Source: Nitrospirota bacterium (GTDB lineage Bacteria; Nitrospirota; Thermodesulfovibrionia; Thermodesulfovibrionales; Magnetobacteriaceae). From it: DNA of 64,000 nt. Below, piece by piece: positions 34,732 through 43,805 of the stretch; the stretch's first letter is position 1, and the number at the start of each line of letters is the position of its first letter. Both the position numbers and the translations under genes were made by a program. The notes beneath the pieces were generated by a model that was given only the letters and a program-made list of their open reading frames with translations, made no database searches and was not told where the DNA came from. The DNA is taken from the NCBI GenBank assembly GCA_015233895.1, contig JADFXG010000001.1:248001-312000 (forward strand), in the 5' to 3' direction.

Positions 34732-36207
34732 GTGGAACAGATATATTTTGCACATGATTTAGACGTAATTTATTTTGTCTATGGCCTGTCATTTTTTATA
34801 ATGGGCTATGGCATCTTAACCCAAAGTAAATCAAACAGCATCTTTAAAATCAGTGGAATTATCTGGCTTTTGGGCGTATTTGGAGTACTGCACGGTATTA
34901 ATGAGTGGCTTGACATGTGGGTTGTTATTAAGGGCAGGTCTCAACTGATTGATTACGCAAGATGGGGGTTTCTTATCGTTTCCTACTGTTTCCTGCTGGA
35001 TTTTGGATTAAGAATGTGTATGCGAAACATAAAACCTGAATTCAATCGTAAGTATTCATTAGACATCTGGTTAGTATTAGTTGTTTTACTTGTGATAGCG
35101 GTAATTTCACTTCAATCGGACAACTTTTTAACTACTTCAAATATTCTGTCAAGGTACTTTATGGGGCTAACTGGTTCAGTTCTTACCGGGGCTGGATTTA
35201 TCATATATTATCACACTGAGGATGAGAAAATAAAAGGTGCAACCTATATGAAGTACAAGTTTTGGGTATTGGCACTGTCTTTCCTTGTCTATGGCATACT
35301 GTGCGGGTTAATTGTCCCCAAAGGCAGTTTTTTCCCTGCAAGTGTTTTGAATGTCGTGTGGTTTCATTCGGTAACGAACCTTCCTGTGCGGTTTATCAGA
35401 GGGATTTTTATAGCTATATCGGCATTAAATATCGGCAACATTCTTTCCACTTTTCAACGGGAAACTAACTACCAACTGCAAGAGGCACTTGCTTACAGAA
35501 AGACTATCGAAGATGAACTGATAAAATCACAGGAACAACTCCGCTCTTTTGCAATCCGCCTCCAGTCACTGATTGAAAAAGAAAGGACCAGAATTGCCAG
35601 AGAACTCCATGACGAAATAAGCCAGTCCCTTACGTCGTTAAAGATAGACATAGACGAACTGCTTGTCCCTGATGTTTCAGGTGATAATTCTCTGATGATT
35701 TCCCAAATTCTTGACATCGAGAAATCAATTGATTCCGTAATTGACCGTATGCACGACATAGCAACAGACCTGCGCCCAAGTATTTTAGACCAGCTCGGCC
35801 TTCTTGCAGCCATAGACTGGCAGGCAAAAAAGTTTACGCAACGCACGGGGATTAAGTGCGATGTCAGATACAACAGTAACATCACATCTTCACTTGGCAG
35901 CTTTGGCGCTGAATCCTCTACGGCACTCTTTCGTATATACCAGGAGGCGCTTACAAACGTATGCCGCCACGCAAATGCAAATAAAGTTACCGTGTTCATG
36001 TATAATAATGATAACGGGCTTGTTGTAAAAGTAGTTGACGATGGTGTTGGAATAGAACGGCAAAAGGTATTTGACCATAATTCCCTTGGACTTATGGGAA
36101 TGAGAGAGCGTGTAGCTTTGTTTGGATGGCAAATGGAGATTAAAGGAAAAACAAATAAGGGAACGGTTGTAAAGCTGCTTATTCCCGAGGGCTCAATTGG
36201 GCAATGA
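34732..36207 (+). CDS. Membrane sensor histidine kinase, NarL-partner (HisKA_3) type
   Basis: A 491-residue kinase. About seven hydrophobic helices (residues 10-245) form a membrane sensor with no periplasmic domain. A coiled coil follows (about 250-285), then the dimerisation/phosphorylation helix RIARELHDEISQSL with His293 as the likely acceptor, and an HATPase domain with EALTNVCRHA, VVDDGVG and GLMGMRERV. I chose the GTG at 34732, which has a GGAGGG site 9 bases upstream (34717-34722). The open frame reaches an ATG at 34678 with no ribosome site. The stop overlaps the response regulator start (36204-36207). Confidence 0.92.
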   Translation: MEQIYFAHDLDVIYFVYGLSFFIMGYGILTQSKSNSIFKISGIIWLLGVFGVLHGINEWLDMWVVIKGRSQLIDYARWGFLIVSYCFLLDFGLRMCMRNIKPEFNRKYSLDIWLVLVVLLVIAVISLQSDNFLTTSNILSRYFMGLTGSVLTGAGFIIYYHTEDEKIKGATYMKYKFWVLALSFLVYGILCGLIVPKGSFFPASVLNVVWFHSVTNLPVRFIRGIFIAISALNIGNILSTFQRETNYQLQEALAYRKTIEDELIKSQEQLRSFAIRLQSLIEKERTRIARELHDEISQSLTSLKIDIDELLVPDVSGDNSLMISQILDIEKSIDSVIDRMHDIATDLRPSILDQLGLLAAIDWQAKKFTQRTGIKCDVRYNSNITSSLGSFGAESSTALFRIYQEALTNVCRHANANKVTVFMYNNDNGLVVKVVDDGVGIERQKVFDHNSLGLMGMRERVALFGWQMEIKGKTNKGTVVKLLIPEGSIGQ

Positions 36208-36848
36208 TAAATATTCTGTTAGTTGACGACCATCCTATTGTAAGAGAGGGAATTATAAAGATTCTTCACAGACAGCCAACCATAGAGACAATTATAGAGG
36301 CCAAAACCTCAAAAGAGGCGATCGCACAATTAAAGAAATTCCAATTCAGTATCGTAATTTTGGATATTTCTTTGCCCGACAAGAGTGGCCTTCTGACACT
36401 GGAGCAGATAAAACATGACTATCCCGGCCTGCCGGTTCTCATGCTCAGTATGTACCCGGAGGAGGAGTATGCGATACAATCGCTAAAGCTGGGGGCCTCG
36501 GGCTATTTGACCAAAAAAGCGATGCCGGAGGAACTGCTTAAGGCTATAAAGAAAATCGCATCCGGCGGCAAATATATAACTGCAACTCTTGCTGAAAAAC
36601 TTGCATACGAACTTGACAGCAAAACCGATAAGCCTCTGCATAAATACTTAACCAACAGAGAATTCCACGTAATGGGCATGATAGTATCAGGGAAAACTCC
36701 AAGGGAGATTGCACAGCTGCTGTCATTAAGTGTAAGAACTATCAACACCTACAGGGGCAATATTCTTGAAAAACTTCAGTTAAAAAATAATGCCGAACTG
36801 GTACGTTACGCAATCGAAAATAAACTGTCCGACACGTATCAGGCATGA
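36204..36848 (+). CDS. NarL/FixJ family response regulator
   Basis: A 214-residue transcription factor. An N-terminal receiver domain has the acidic residues in LLVDDHP, the phospho-acceptor Asp54 (ILDISLPD) and the Lys in LTKKAMP. The C-terminal LuxR-type helix-turn-helix (LTNREFHVMGMIVSGKTPRE through VRTINTYRGNILEKL) binds DNA. Overlap with the kinase stop (ATGA) shows translational coupling, so the pair forms a two-component system. Its targets are unknown. The divergent PEP-synthase-like/TauE operon and its own promoter are candidates. Confidence 0.93.
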   Translation: MINILLVDDHPIVREGIIKILHRQPTIETIIEAKTSKEAIAQLKKFQFSIVILDISLPDKSGLLTLEQIKHDYPGLPVLMLSMYPEEEYAIQSLKLGASGYLTKKAMPEELLKAIKKIASGGKYITATLAEKLAYELDSKTDKPLHKYLTNREFHVMGMIVSGKTPREIAQLLSLSVRTINTYRGNILEKLQLKNNAELVRYAIENKLSDTYQA

Positions 36849-36879
36849 AGCACAATAACTTATCTGCTCAACTGTAATA

Positions 36880-37656
36880 ATGTTTAAAGAAATACTTCAA
36901 TATAGAGAGCTTCTTTACATGCTTACGCTGAGAGATATAAAAATCCGGTACAAGCAGTCTGTGATGGGTTTTCTTTGGGCGTTTTTTCTGCCTATGGTAA
37001 TTGTGGCCTCAGGATTTGTCGTCAAAGCGGCCTTCTCTCTTACTACAGGTAAACCTCTGCAATTTCAGGGGCTTGCTGCTATGGCAATTAAATCCATCCA
37101 CTGGTCGTTATTCATAAACTCAATCCGGTTTGCCACAAACAGTCTCATTCAAAACGGAAGGCTCATCGTCCACATATATTTCCCGCGGGAGATACTACCC
37201 TTGTCCTCGGTTTTGGTTAATCTTTTCGATTTCTTTATTCCACTATTTGTGATTATGTTTATTTTTGCAGTGACAGGGGTTGGGATAAGTATCTACACCT
37301 TATGGTTTCCGGTTTTACTCATATTATATATAATGTTTATCGTGGGCGCGGGGCTGCTTTTATCGTGTGCTAACTTGTTTTTCAGAGATGTAAAGTACAT
37401 TGTTGAGGTGGTGTTAGCGTTTGGGATATTTTTTACACCGGTGTTTTATGATGCCTCCATGTTTGGAAAATGGGAACGCATTTTATTACTAAATCCGGTT
37501 GGGAGCATTTTAGAGAGCATAAGCCGTGTGTGCGTGTACCACCAGAGCCCCGATGTGTTTTGGCTTTGCTATTGTGTTTTGTGGTCGGCAGGGATTTTCT
37601 TTATAGGCCTAAGGGTTTTCCATAAAGCCGAGTCCTTTTTTTCGGAGATTTTATAG
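36880..37656 (+). CDS. ABC-2 type polysaccharide export permease (Wzm/TagG-like)
   Basis: A 258-residue inner-membrane permease with six hydrophobic helices and the N-terminal LRDIKIRYKQSVMGFLWAF segment typical of polysaccharide or polyol phosphate exporters. The C-terminal AFGIFFTPVFYDAS and LLNPVGSILESISR blocks fit the same family. With the ATPase that follows 1 base later it forms an exporter that moves lipid-linked O-antigen-like or other surface glycans to the periplasm. No glycosyltransferase genes are adjacent, so the glycan is unknown. Confidence 0.92.
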   Translation: MFKEILQYRELLYMLTLRDIKIRYKQSVMGFLWAFFLPMVIVASGFVVKAAFSLTTGKPLQFQGLAAMAIKSIHWSLFINSIRFATNSLIQNGRLIVHIYFPREILPLSSVLVNLFDFFIPLFVIMFIFAVTGVGISIYTLWFPVLLILYIMFIVGAGLLLSCANLFFRDVKYIVEVVLAFGIFFTPVFYDASMFGKWERILLLNPVGSILESISRVCVYHQSPDVFWLCYCVLWSAGIFFIGLRVFHKAESFFSEIL

Positions 37657-37657
37657 T

Positions 37658-38893
37658 ATGTCTGATACGGCGTTAGAATGCTCTAATGTGAGTAAGAGTT
37701 TCAAAAAGGGTGAGAGATTTAACTCTCTGAGGGATTTGCTGCCGGGCGCTTTAAAGAGTTTCTTTTTGCGGGACAGCCAACTGCGTCAGGGGGAGTTTTG
37801 GGCGCTTAAGGACATATCATTTGACATCACACGTGGTGAGGCCTTTGGCATAATAGGGCCAAACGGAGCCGGTAAGAGCACCTTATTAAAACTGATTGCC
37901 AAAATACTTGTGCCTAACACGGGGGCAATAAAAGTATCGGGGAGGCTTGCAGCGCTTATTGAGCTTGGTGCAGGGTTTCATCCGGATCTAACCGGCAGGG
38001 AGAACATTTATCTAAACGGCGCAATACTTGGAATGAAAAAACGTGAAATAGACCGCAGGTTTGACAGCATTGTGGAGTTTTCCGCACTTTCCGGATTTTT
38101 AGAAACTCCGCTCAGGCACTATTCAAGCGGCATGTTTGCCCGCCTTGGGTTTGCCGTTGCCACCCATGTGGATGCCGATATTTTGCTTATTGATGAGGTG
38201 TTAAGTGTTGGGGATGCCGGGTTTCAGGTAAAATGTATTTCCAAGATGCATGAGTTGATAGCAAATGGGAAAACCGTAGTGTTTATCAGCCACAACGTAA
38301 GACAAGTTGCCAGACTATGTAACCGTGTGCTGGTGTTATCTAAAGGCGAAACGGCAGCCCTTACAAGCGCTGATGATGCGATAAACCTGTACTACAGCCT
38401 TGTAAGCGGCACATCGTCAAAAGACAGTGAGCCACAGGATAAAACCATCACAGTTACTCCCACCGATGCACAGTGTAATCCAGTGGAGTCGGTACAGTTT
38501 GGAGACGATATTAATCTCCTTGTAAGATGCACTCTGCCAGCGGGTTTTCCCAAATCATATCTCATTGTAAAGGTAGGAAACCACTACGGAGTGGACTTTC
38601 TGTCGTTTAATTCTGAAAGAGCAGGGTTAGAGATGCGTCCCGGCGCAGTTGAACTTCTATGCCAGATAGAAAATCCCAAACTTCTCCCTAACAGATACAG
38701 AATGACCGCCTGGCTTATGGACACTCTTACCGGACAGGTAATAGATTACTTCTTACATCAGGGGAAAGATCTTATAATTGAGCCACCCGGAGCTGAAATA
38801 CTAAAAACACTTCCTAACCCTGAGGCTACAGTGTTTGATTCAAACTATGCGTGGACTGTAATGGAATCCAAAGCGGAGAGAGAAAATAGGTAA
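37658..38893 (+). CDS. ABC transporter ATPase, Wzt/TagH-like, with C-terminal carbohydrate-binding domain
   Basis: A 411-residue ATPase partner of the permease. Residues about 1-245 form the nucleotide-binding domain with Walker A GPNGAGKSTLL, signature YSSGMFARLGFAVA, Walker B ILLIDEVLSVGD and the switch His in ISHNV. Residues about 265-400 resemble the Wzt C-terminal beta-sandwich that recognises the capped non-reducing end of the O-polysaccharide (FGDDINLLVRC; RMTAWLMDTLTG). The ATPase starts immediately after the permease stop. The two genes converge with the HD-GYP gene. Confidence 0.93.
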   Translation: MSDTALECSNVSKSFKKGERFNSLRDLLPGALKSFFLRDSQLRQGEFWALKDISFDITRGEAFGIIGPNGAGKSTLLKLIAKILVPNTGAIKVSGRLAALIELGAGFHPDLTGRENIYLNGAILGMKKREIDRRFDSIVEFSALSGFLETPLRHYSSGMFARLGFAVATHVDADILLIDEVLSVGDAGFQVKCISKMHELIANGKTVVFISHNVRQVARLCNRVLVLSKGETAALTSADDAINLYYSLVSGTSSKDSEPQDKTITVTPTDAQCNPVESVQFGDDINLLVRCTLPAGFPKSYLIVKVGNHYGVDFLSFNSERAGLEMRPGAVELLCQIENPKLLPNRYRMTAWLMDTLTGQVIDYFLHQGKDLIIEPPGAEILKTLPNPEATVFDSNYAWTVMESKAERENR

Positions 38894-38925
38894 GGGAAAT
38901 GGCGTTGCCCTGAAGGCTGACTTTT

Positions 38926-40392
38926 CTAATGTTCGTCTTTGAATTTATCTGCAATTGCAACGAACTTTTTTTCAAGTGCAATGAAAGCATCTGTAACATC
39001 GGGGTCAAAGTGGCTGCCGCGTCCTTTTATGATAATCTCTTTGGCAACATCGTGAGAAAAAGCATCTTTATAAACCCGCTTTGTGATGAGGGCGTCATAA
39101 ACGTCAGCAAGCGCCATAAGCCGCCCACAAATAGGTATATTGTCTCCTTTAAGACCCACAGGATAGCCGGAGCCATCCCATTTTTCATGGTGATAGCAGG
39201 CTATCTCTTTTGCTATGTCCAAAAAGGAATTGTAGCCGATTGCCATCTCGGCCTTTAAGAGAGCGTCTCTGCCATAGACCGTGTGCATTTTCATCTCCTC
39301 AAATTCCTCATCGGTGAGTTTCCCGTTTTTAAGAAGCACTGCATCACGTATTCCCACCTTTCCTATGTCATGAAGGGGAGCGGATTTGTACAGAAGTTCA
39401 ATAATTTCATCTGAGAGGTATCCGGAAAATCTGTGGTTATTTTTCAGATACATGGCAATTGCTTTGATATATCTTTGTGTGCGCAGGATGTGCTTTCCGG
39501 TATCACTGTCTCTTGTCTCAGCAAGGCTTGCCAAAGACAATATGGTAACGTCACGGGTCTTTTGTAATTCCTCTGTGCGTTCCCTTAGTTTTTCTATCAT
39601 TTTGTTGGAATATGTGGCCATAACTCCAAACTCGTCATTTGTGCTAACGGCTACCTTTTGGTTTAAATCGCCGTTAGCTACTGCCTCAAGCACGTTGTTT
39701 TCAATTTTAAAGAACAGTTTAAGGTTCTTTGTGTGAGAAATTATCAGATTAATGTTTTCAATGAGAATGATTACAACAACAAATGCGGTTTCAATCAATA
39801 CTTCTTTTGTAAAAACGGAATTAACCGGTTCTGCATTGTGCGAAAACAGATCAAAATTCCTGTGAATAATCAAAAAGACAACAAGCATCATAAATAACAT
39901 ATTTAAAGTGGCAGCGATGATTATTTTTGAGGTAAGCTGCATAAAATCTCCGGTGACTTTTATATCCTTTCCGGTATGCCTTATCTCCATATTTATAATT
40001 CTTTCCCGTTCAAGCCCAAGATCAATGGCTGCATAAAAACCGAGGGCCAATGCGCCAACAAGAACTTTTATACCGCTGACAGCAGGAAAAGCATAAGCAT
40101 AGAAGTTGTACAAAGCAATGCTGAGCGTAGAAAGTGTGAATAGTCCGTAGTCAAGAACAATCTGGCGTTTTATCTGAGAAATGTACTGGCTGCCTAAGAT
40201 GCCATGTTTTAGTAAGACAGTCCTGATAAGAAATGCTATTCCAAAAGACACCGCAAAAAACACCAGGCGCTTTCCTATGACAACCTCTGCACAGTAAGGA
40301 CACACACGCGCGCTATATACACTTAATATCACAACTGCCAGCGCATAATGAACTGCTGCCCGGTATGACAGATGAAAGTGTATATCCCTCAT
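38926..40392 (-). CDS. Membrane HD-GYP domain cyclic di-GMP phosphodiesterase
   Basis: A 488-residue predicted c-di-GMP hydrolase. About five hydrophobic helices (residues 10-205) form a membrane input region. A HAMP-like linker (LEAVANGDLNQKVAV) and coiled coil follow, then the HD-GYP domain. Metal and catalytic residues appear in RDSDTGKHILRTQRY, APLHDIGKVGI (HD), YHHEKWDGSGYP and LMALADVYDAL, with the GYP motif intact, so activity is expected. It is transcribed alone, divergently from the TolC-like gene. Confidence 0.92.
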   Translation of the reverse strand: MRDIHFHLSYRAAVHYALAVVILSVYSARVCPYCAEVVIGKRLVFFAVSFGIAFLIRTVLLKHGILGSQYISQIKRQIVLDYGLFTLSTLSIALYNFYAYAFPAVSGIKVLVGALALGFYAAIDLGLERERIINMEIRHTGKDIKVTGDFMQLTSKIIIAATLNMLFMMLVVFLIIHRNFDLFSHNAEPVNSVFTKEVLIETAFVVVIILIENINLIISHTKNLKLFFKIENNVLEAVANGDLNQKVAVSTNDEFGVMATYSNKMIEKLRERTEELQKTRDVTILSLASLAETRDSDTGKHILRTQRYIKAIAMYLKNNHRFSGYLSDEIIELLYKSAPLHDIGKVGIRDAVLLKNGKLTDEEFEEMKMHTVYGRDALLKAEMAIGYNSFLDIAKEIACYHHEKWDGSGYPVGLKGDNIPICGRLMALADVYDALITKRVYKDAFSHDVAKEIIIKGRGSHFDPDVTDAFIALEKKFVAIADKFKDEH

Positions 40393-40524
40393 CTTTATAT
40401 TATACCATTAGCTTTCTCTATTGTGCTTTCGTCAGTGGGATGGGAGGGTTCCATTGGCAAAGCACTGGCTTATCATCCAATTCATTTGACAAAAATCCGC
40501 CGTTTTTATAGAATATAATGAGTG

Positions 40525-41889
40525 ATGAAAACCAGCTTTGAAAAGCAGTTTATACCCATGATGGCTTTTCACTTCGTTATTTTTTTGTTTTTAACACATG
40601 GGATTTGCTTTGCACAAATGTCTGCGCCTTCACCCTCAGCCGCAGAAACCATGACAATTTCTGAGGGAGTAGCCATTGCCGTTTCAGACGAAAACCGGAT
40701 TGTAAAAATAGCGTCTCAAAGCGTTAATATCTCCGAGCGGGAAACAGACATTGCCGCTGCACCGCTTTTGCCCTCAGTTAATGCTGAAATATCGCAGGGG
40801 TTTTTACAACATACACCTACAGCCATCTTTGGTTCCATGCAGGTGCCGATGGGTAACAGAGATTCCCTCTCTTATATGGTAAGCGCTAAGCAAACCATTT
40901 TTGACTTTGGCGCAAATATTTCACGTTACAAGGCCTCTGTCTCGGCTCTTGATGCAGTTAAGTATGACTACGAACGTACCAAAAACCTTGTTGCACTTGA
41001 GTTTATCACAGGCTGTTATGATACGCTTGAATTTGAAAAACTCGTTACAGTGTCACAGGCTGAAACTGAGAGGCTTGAATCGCACCTGAGAGTTGCCCGC
41101 TCTCTTTTTAAAGAAGGAGTGATTACAAAAAATGACCTCCTTCAAGCTGAGGTGAAACTCTCCGATGCAAAGCAGCGGCATCTCTCACTGAAAAACATGC
41201 AAGCAGTTTCAGTCTCTAAGTTAAACAATATCTTATCGCGGCCATTAGGTTCACAATTACACATTGTTGACGAGGAGGAGACAACCCTCTCCGCTATGTC
41301 AGTTGAGCATTTTTGGGAAATGGCTGAAAACCAAAGACTGGAGATAAAAATTCTGGACAAGCAACTTAACGCATTGAATCTTCAGAAAAAAAGTAAAACC
41401 GCCGCATTTTTCCCCACATTCTATGTGCAAGGTGGCTACGGCTATATGCAAAATGACTACCAGGTGTATGAAAATAACTGGTCTGTAATGGTAGGGGCCA
41501 GTGTTAATCTCTTTAGCGGCGGGAGCACTAAGGCTGAGGTATCAAAGTTGAAACTGATGACAGAGAAACTCGCTGAGGAAAGAAAAAAACTCGTTGAAGA
41601 TATCCGGCTTGACGTAGAGCGGTATTACCTTAATATGAAAAACGCTGAGGAAAAACTCGCCGTATTAAAAGATTCAATTGAACAGGCAACTGAAAACCTG
41701 CGGATTAACAAGATTCGGTATGAACAGGGACAGGGAACTGCCACAGATGTCATAGACGCTATAACGCTTCTGGCCAATGCTGAGACCAACTATTTCAGCG
41801 CCCTCTATGAAATGAAACGCGCTTCTGCTGGGCTTCTCTATTTAAGCGGAGCGGATATGGCTGAAGTGTTCAAAAAGAAAACACTATAA
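40525..41889 (+). CDS. TolC family outer membrane efflux protein
   Basis: A 454-residue outer-membrane channel protein. A signal peptide is visible (about residues 1-31, ending GICFAQ). Two repeats of long coiled-coil helices interrupted by beta-strand segments follow, matching the OEP fold. Examples are the ENRIVKIASQSVNISERE start and the RYEQGQGTATDVIDAITLL repeat near the C-terminus. A GTG one codon earlier (40522) is an alternative start. It lies 32 bases upstream of an HlyD/EmrA-type adaptor. An inner-membrane permease gene is not adjacent. Confidence 0.9.
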   Translation: MKTSFEKQFIPMMAFHFVIFLFLTHGICFAQMSAPSPSAAETMTISEGVAIAVSDENRIVKIASQSVNISERETDIAAAPLLPSVNAEISQGFLQHTPTAIFGSMQVPMGNRDSLSYMVSAKQTIFDFGANISRYKASVSALDAVKYDYERTKNLVALEFITGCYDTLEFEKLVTVSQAETERLESHLRVARSLFKEGVITKNDLLQAEVKLSDAKQRHLSLKNMQAVSVSKLNNILSRPLGSQLHIVDEEETTLSAMSVEHFWEMAENQRLEIKILDKQLNALNLQKKSKTAAFFPTFYVQGGYGYMQNDYQVYENNWSVMVGASVNLFSGGSTKAEVSKLKLMTEKLAEERKKLVEDIRLDVERYYLNMKNAEEKLAVLKDSIEQATENLRINKIRYEQGQGTATDVIDAITLLANAETNYFSALYEMKRASAGLLYLSGADMAEVFKKKTL

Positions 41890-41921
41890 ATAAAACTCAG
41901 AGATGAAGGATAAAACATAAC

Positions 41922-43019
41922 ATGGAGCAAGCAACAGATAATACTTCAGATAGTGGTAATAAGAAAAAAATTGCGATAACAGTCTTAACAACGATAATTG
42001 TAGTCGGAGGGCTGATCACCCTTTTTTACCTGAGGTACAAGGCTCATCATATCTCAACTGACGATGCCTTTGTCGAGGGTACGATTCACACAGTGTCAGC
42101 AAAAGTCTCCGGTACGGTTAAGGGCATCTATGTGACAGACAACCAGTTTGTCAAAGAGGGGCAGTTGCTTGTAGAACTTGATGATACCGATTATGCGCTG
42201 CACTTAAAAGAGTCAGAGGCTGCATTAAGTGCTGAAAGAGCAAAGGCAGGCGAGGCAGACTCACGGCTTGATGCTGCCAAAGGCCAGCTTTATGAACATG
42301 GTGCAAAGACAGCTATTGCACAGGCAAATGTCGCTCTTTCAGAAGCTAACCTCAAACAAGCGCAACTGGATATAAAAAGAGCGGAAAACCTTTACAAAGA
42401 TGAGGCTATTTCTAAGGAGAAATACGAAAGGGCTCAGACAAATTACACAGTCCTCACTGCGGCTAAAAACTCCGCTTTGGAGCAGCTCAGACAGGCGGAG
42501 CTTGCAGTTAAAACCCAGCAATCGGTCATAAAACAGACAGAGGCGCTGCAGAGCTCACAGCTCTCTTCAATCAAACAGAAAGAGGCGCTCGCAGAGGAGG
42601 CAGCCCATAACCTGAGTTACACAAAGGTATATGCCCCAGCCTCCGGATATGTGAACAAAAAAAGCGTAGAAACCGGAAACCGCATTCAGGTTGGCCAGCC
42701 ACTTATGGCAATAGTTGCACTTGATGACATCTGGGTGGTTGCCAATTATAAAGAGACACAGGTTGCAAAGATTCGCCCCGGACAGCAGGTTGAAGTATCT
42801 GTGGATGCCTACCCCGGAAAAATATTTAATGCAACCGTTGACAGCATAATGGCAGGTACTGGGTCGGTGTTTTCACTTTTTCCGCCAGAAAACGCCAGCG
42901 GCCATTACGTTAAAGTACTGCAGCGTATTCCTGTAAAAATTGTTCTTGATAACACTACAGTAAAAGAACACGTGCTGAGGGTAGGGATGTCTGTTGTACC
43001 AACTGTTATCGTGAAGTAA
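41922..43019 (+). CDS. HlyD/EmrA family membrane fusion protein
   Basis: A 365-residue periplasmic adaptor with one N-terminal membrane helix (about 20-42). A biotinyl-lipoyl half-domain (DDAFVEGTIHTVSAKVSGTV), a long helical hairpin (about 90-215), the second lipoyl half (YAPASGYVNKKSVETGNRI) and a beta-barrel domain follow. It would link an inner-membrane pump to the TolC-like protein encoded just upstream. The usual EmrB-type MFS permease does not follow; the next gene is unrelated. Confidence 0.92.
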   Translation: MEQATDNTSDSGNKKKIAITVLTTIIVVGGLITLFYLRYKAHHISTDDAFVEGTIHTVSAKVSGTVKGIYVTDNQFVKEGQLLVELDDTDYALHLKESEAALSAERAKAGEADSRLDAAKGQLYEHGAKTAIAQANVALSEANLKQAQLDIKRAENLYKDEAISKEKYERAQTNYTVLTAAKNSALEQLRQAELAVKTQQSVIKQTEALQSSQLSSIKQKEALAEEAAHNLSYTKVYAPASGYVNKKSVETGNRIQVGQPLMAIVALDDIWVVANYKETQVAKIRPGQQVEVSVDAYPGKIFNATVDSIMAGTGSVFSLFPPENASGHYVKVLQRIPVKIVLDNTTVKEHVLRVGMSVVPTVIVK

Positions 43020-43206
43020 GTATTTAAGCTTACCGTCTTTTTAGCATCTTATATGCCGCCATTTTCTAACCCATACCGAAAGTGTTAAAATACTTTATCT
43101 ATTTTAACGGAGAGCATTTTATAACGCAAAAACAAATGGAGAGTAAAAACGTACATAATTTCTTTGAGAGTAGGGAGCCTATCCATGAGACAGATTAGGT
43201 TACACC

Positions 43207-43305
43207 ATGAGGAATAACATACTTATTCTCAATCTGTATATATTAGCAGAGCTGATTTCAGAACAAATATGTATTAAAGATCCGGAAATTTTTGTGGAGG
43301 TATAA
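43207..43305 (+). CDS. Possible 32-residue leader ORF before the DUF4365 gene
   Basis: An ATG-initiated frame encodes MRNNILILNLYILAELISEQ followed by 12 more residues. It ends 2 bases before the GTG start of the next gene, and the ribosome site of that gene lies inside its last codons. No ribosome site precedes its own ATG. It could be a coupled leader peptide or chance. The rest of the gap (43020-43206) shows no clear feature. Confidence 0.25.
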   Translation: MRNNILILNLYILAELISEQICIKDPEIFVEV

Positions 43306-43307
43306 CT

Positions 43308-43805
43308 GTGAATATAAATCAACAAAAAGAACAGTTTAGCAACGCATATCTTTGCGCTGTAACAGCAGTGGCTGGTTATACATGCTATAAGCCAAATGTA
43401 GATATTGAAAGTGTGGACTGGGGTATTACAGCAGTGGGAGTAAGCGGAACATTTAAATCTCCCAAAATTGAATTGCAGTTGAAATGCACGTCACAAAACG
43501 TTATGGGTGATGAGTTTATAAGATTCCCACTTAATATTAAAAACTACGATGATTTAAGGCATATAAACTACATGGTCCCACGTATTTTGGTAGTTGTTGT
43601 GGTACCAGATAAAATAGAGAAGTGGTTGAATCACTCAGAGCTTGAGCTCACAATGCGGCATTGCGGCTACTGGATGTCATTGTATGGTGAGAAAGAAAAG
43701 GATAATACGGAAACTGTTACTGTTTATTTGCCGCGAAAGCAACAGTTTACCGTTGACAACCTGAAACATATGATGTATCGTATAGGTAATGGAGAATTAC
43801 CATGA
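43308..43805 (+). CDS. DUF4365-like protein with PD-(D/E)XK-type nuclease motif
   Basis: A 165-residue protein resembling DUF4365 domains. QFSNAYLCAVTAVAGYTCYK at the start is typical of that family. The pattern D38 (SVDWGIT) followed by IELQLKCT (Q57-x-K59) fits the (D)...(E/Q)xK core of PD-(D/E)XK nucleases. The start is a GTG with GGAGG 7 bases upstream (43296-43300). The stop overlaps the ATG of the next gene (43802-43805). The nuclease role is inference from fold motif only. The DUF4365 label is from memory of family appearance. Confidence 0.7.
   Translation: MNINQQKEQFSNAYLCAVTAVAGYTCYKPNVDIESVDWGITAVGVSGTFKSPKIELQLKCTSQNVMGDEFIRFPLNIKNYDDLRHINYMVPRILVVVVVPDKIEKWLNHSELELTMRHCGYWMSLYGEKEKDNTETVTVYLPRKQQFTVDNLKHMMYRIGNGELP

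Noticed and set aside
40497-40520. TTGACA and TATAAT upstream of the TolC-like gene, considered as a promoter
   Set aside because: The spacing is 22 bases and the TATAAT nearly touches the start codon, so the pair is unlikely to work together.
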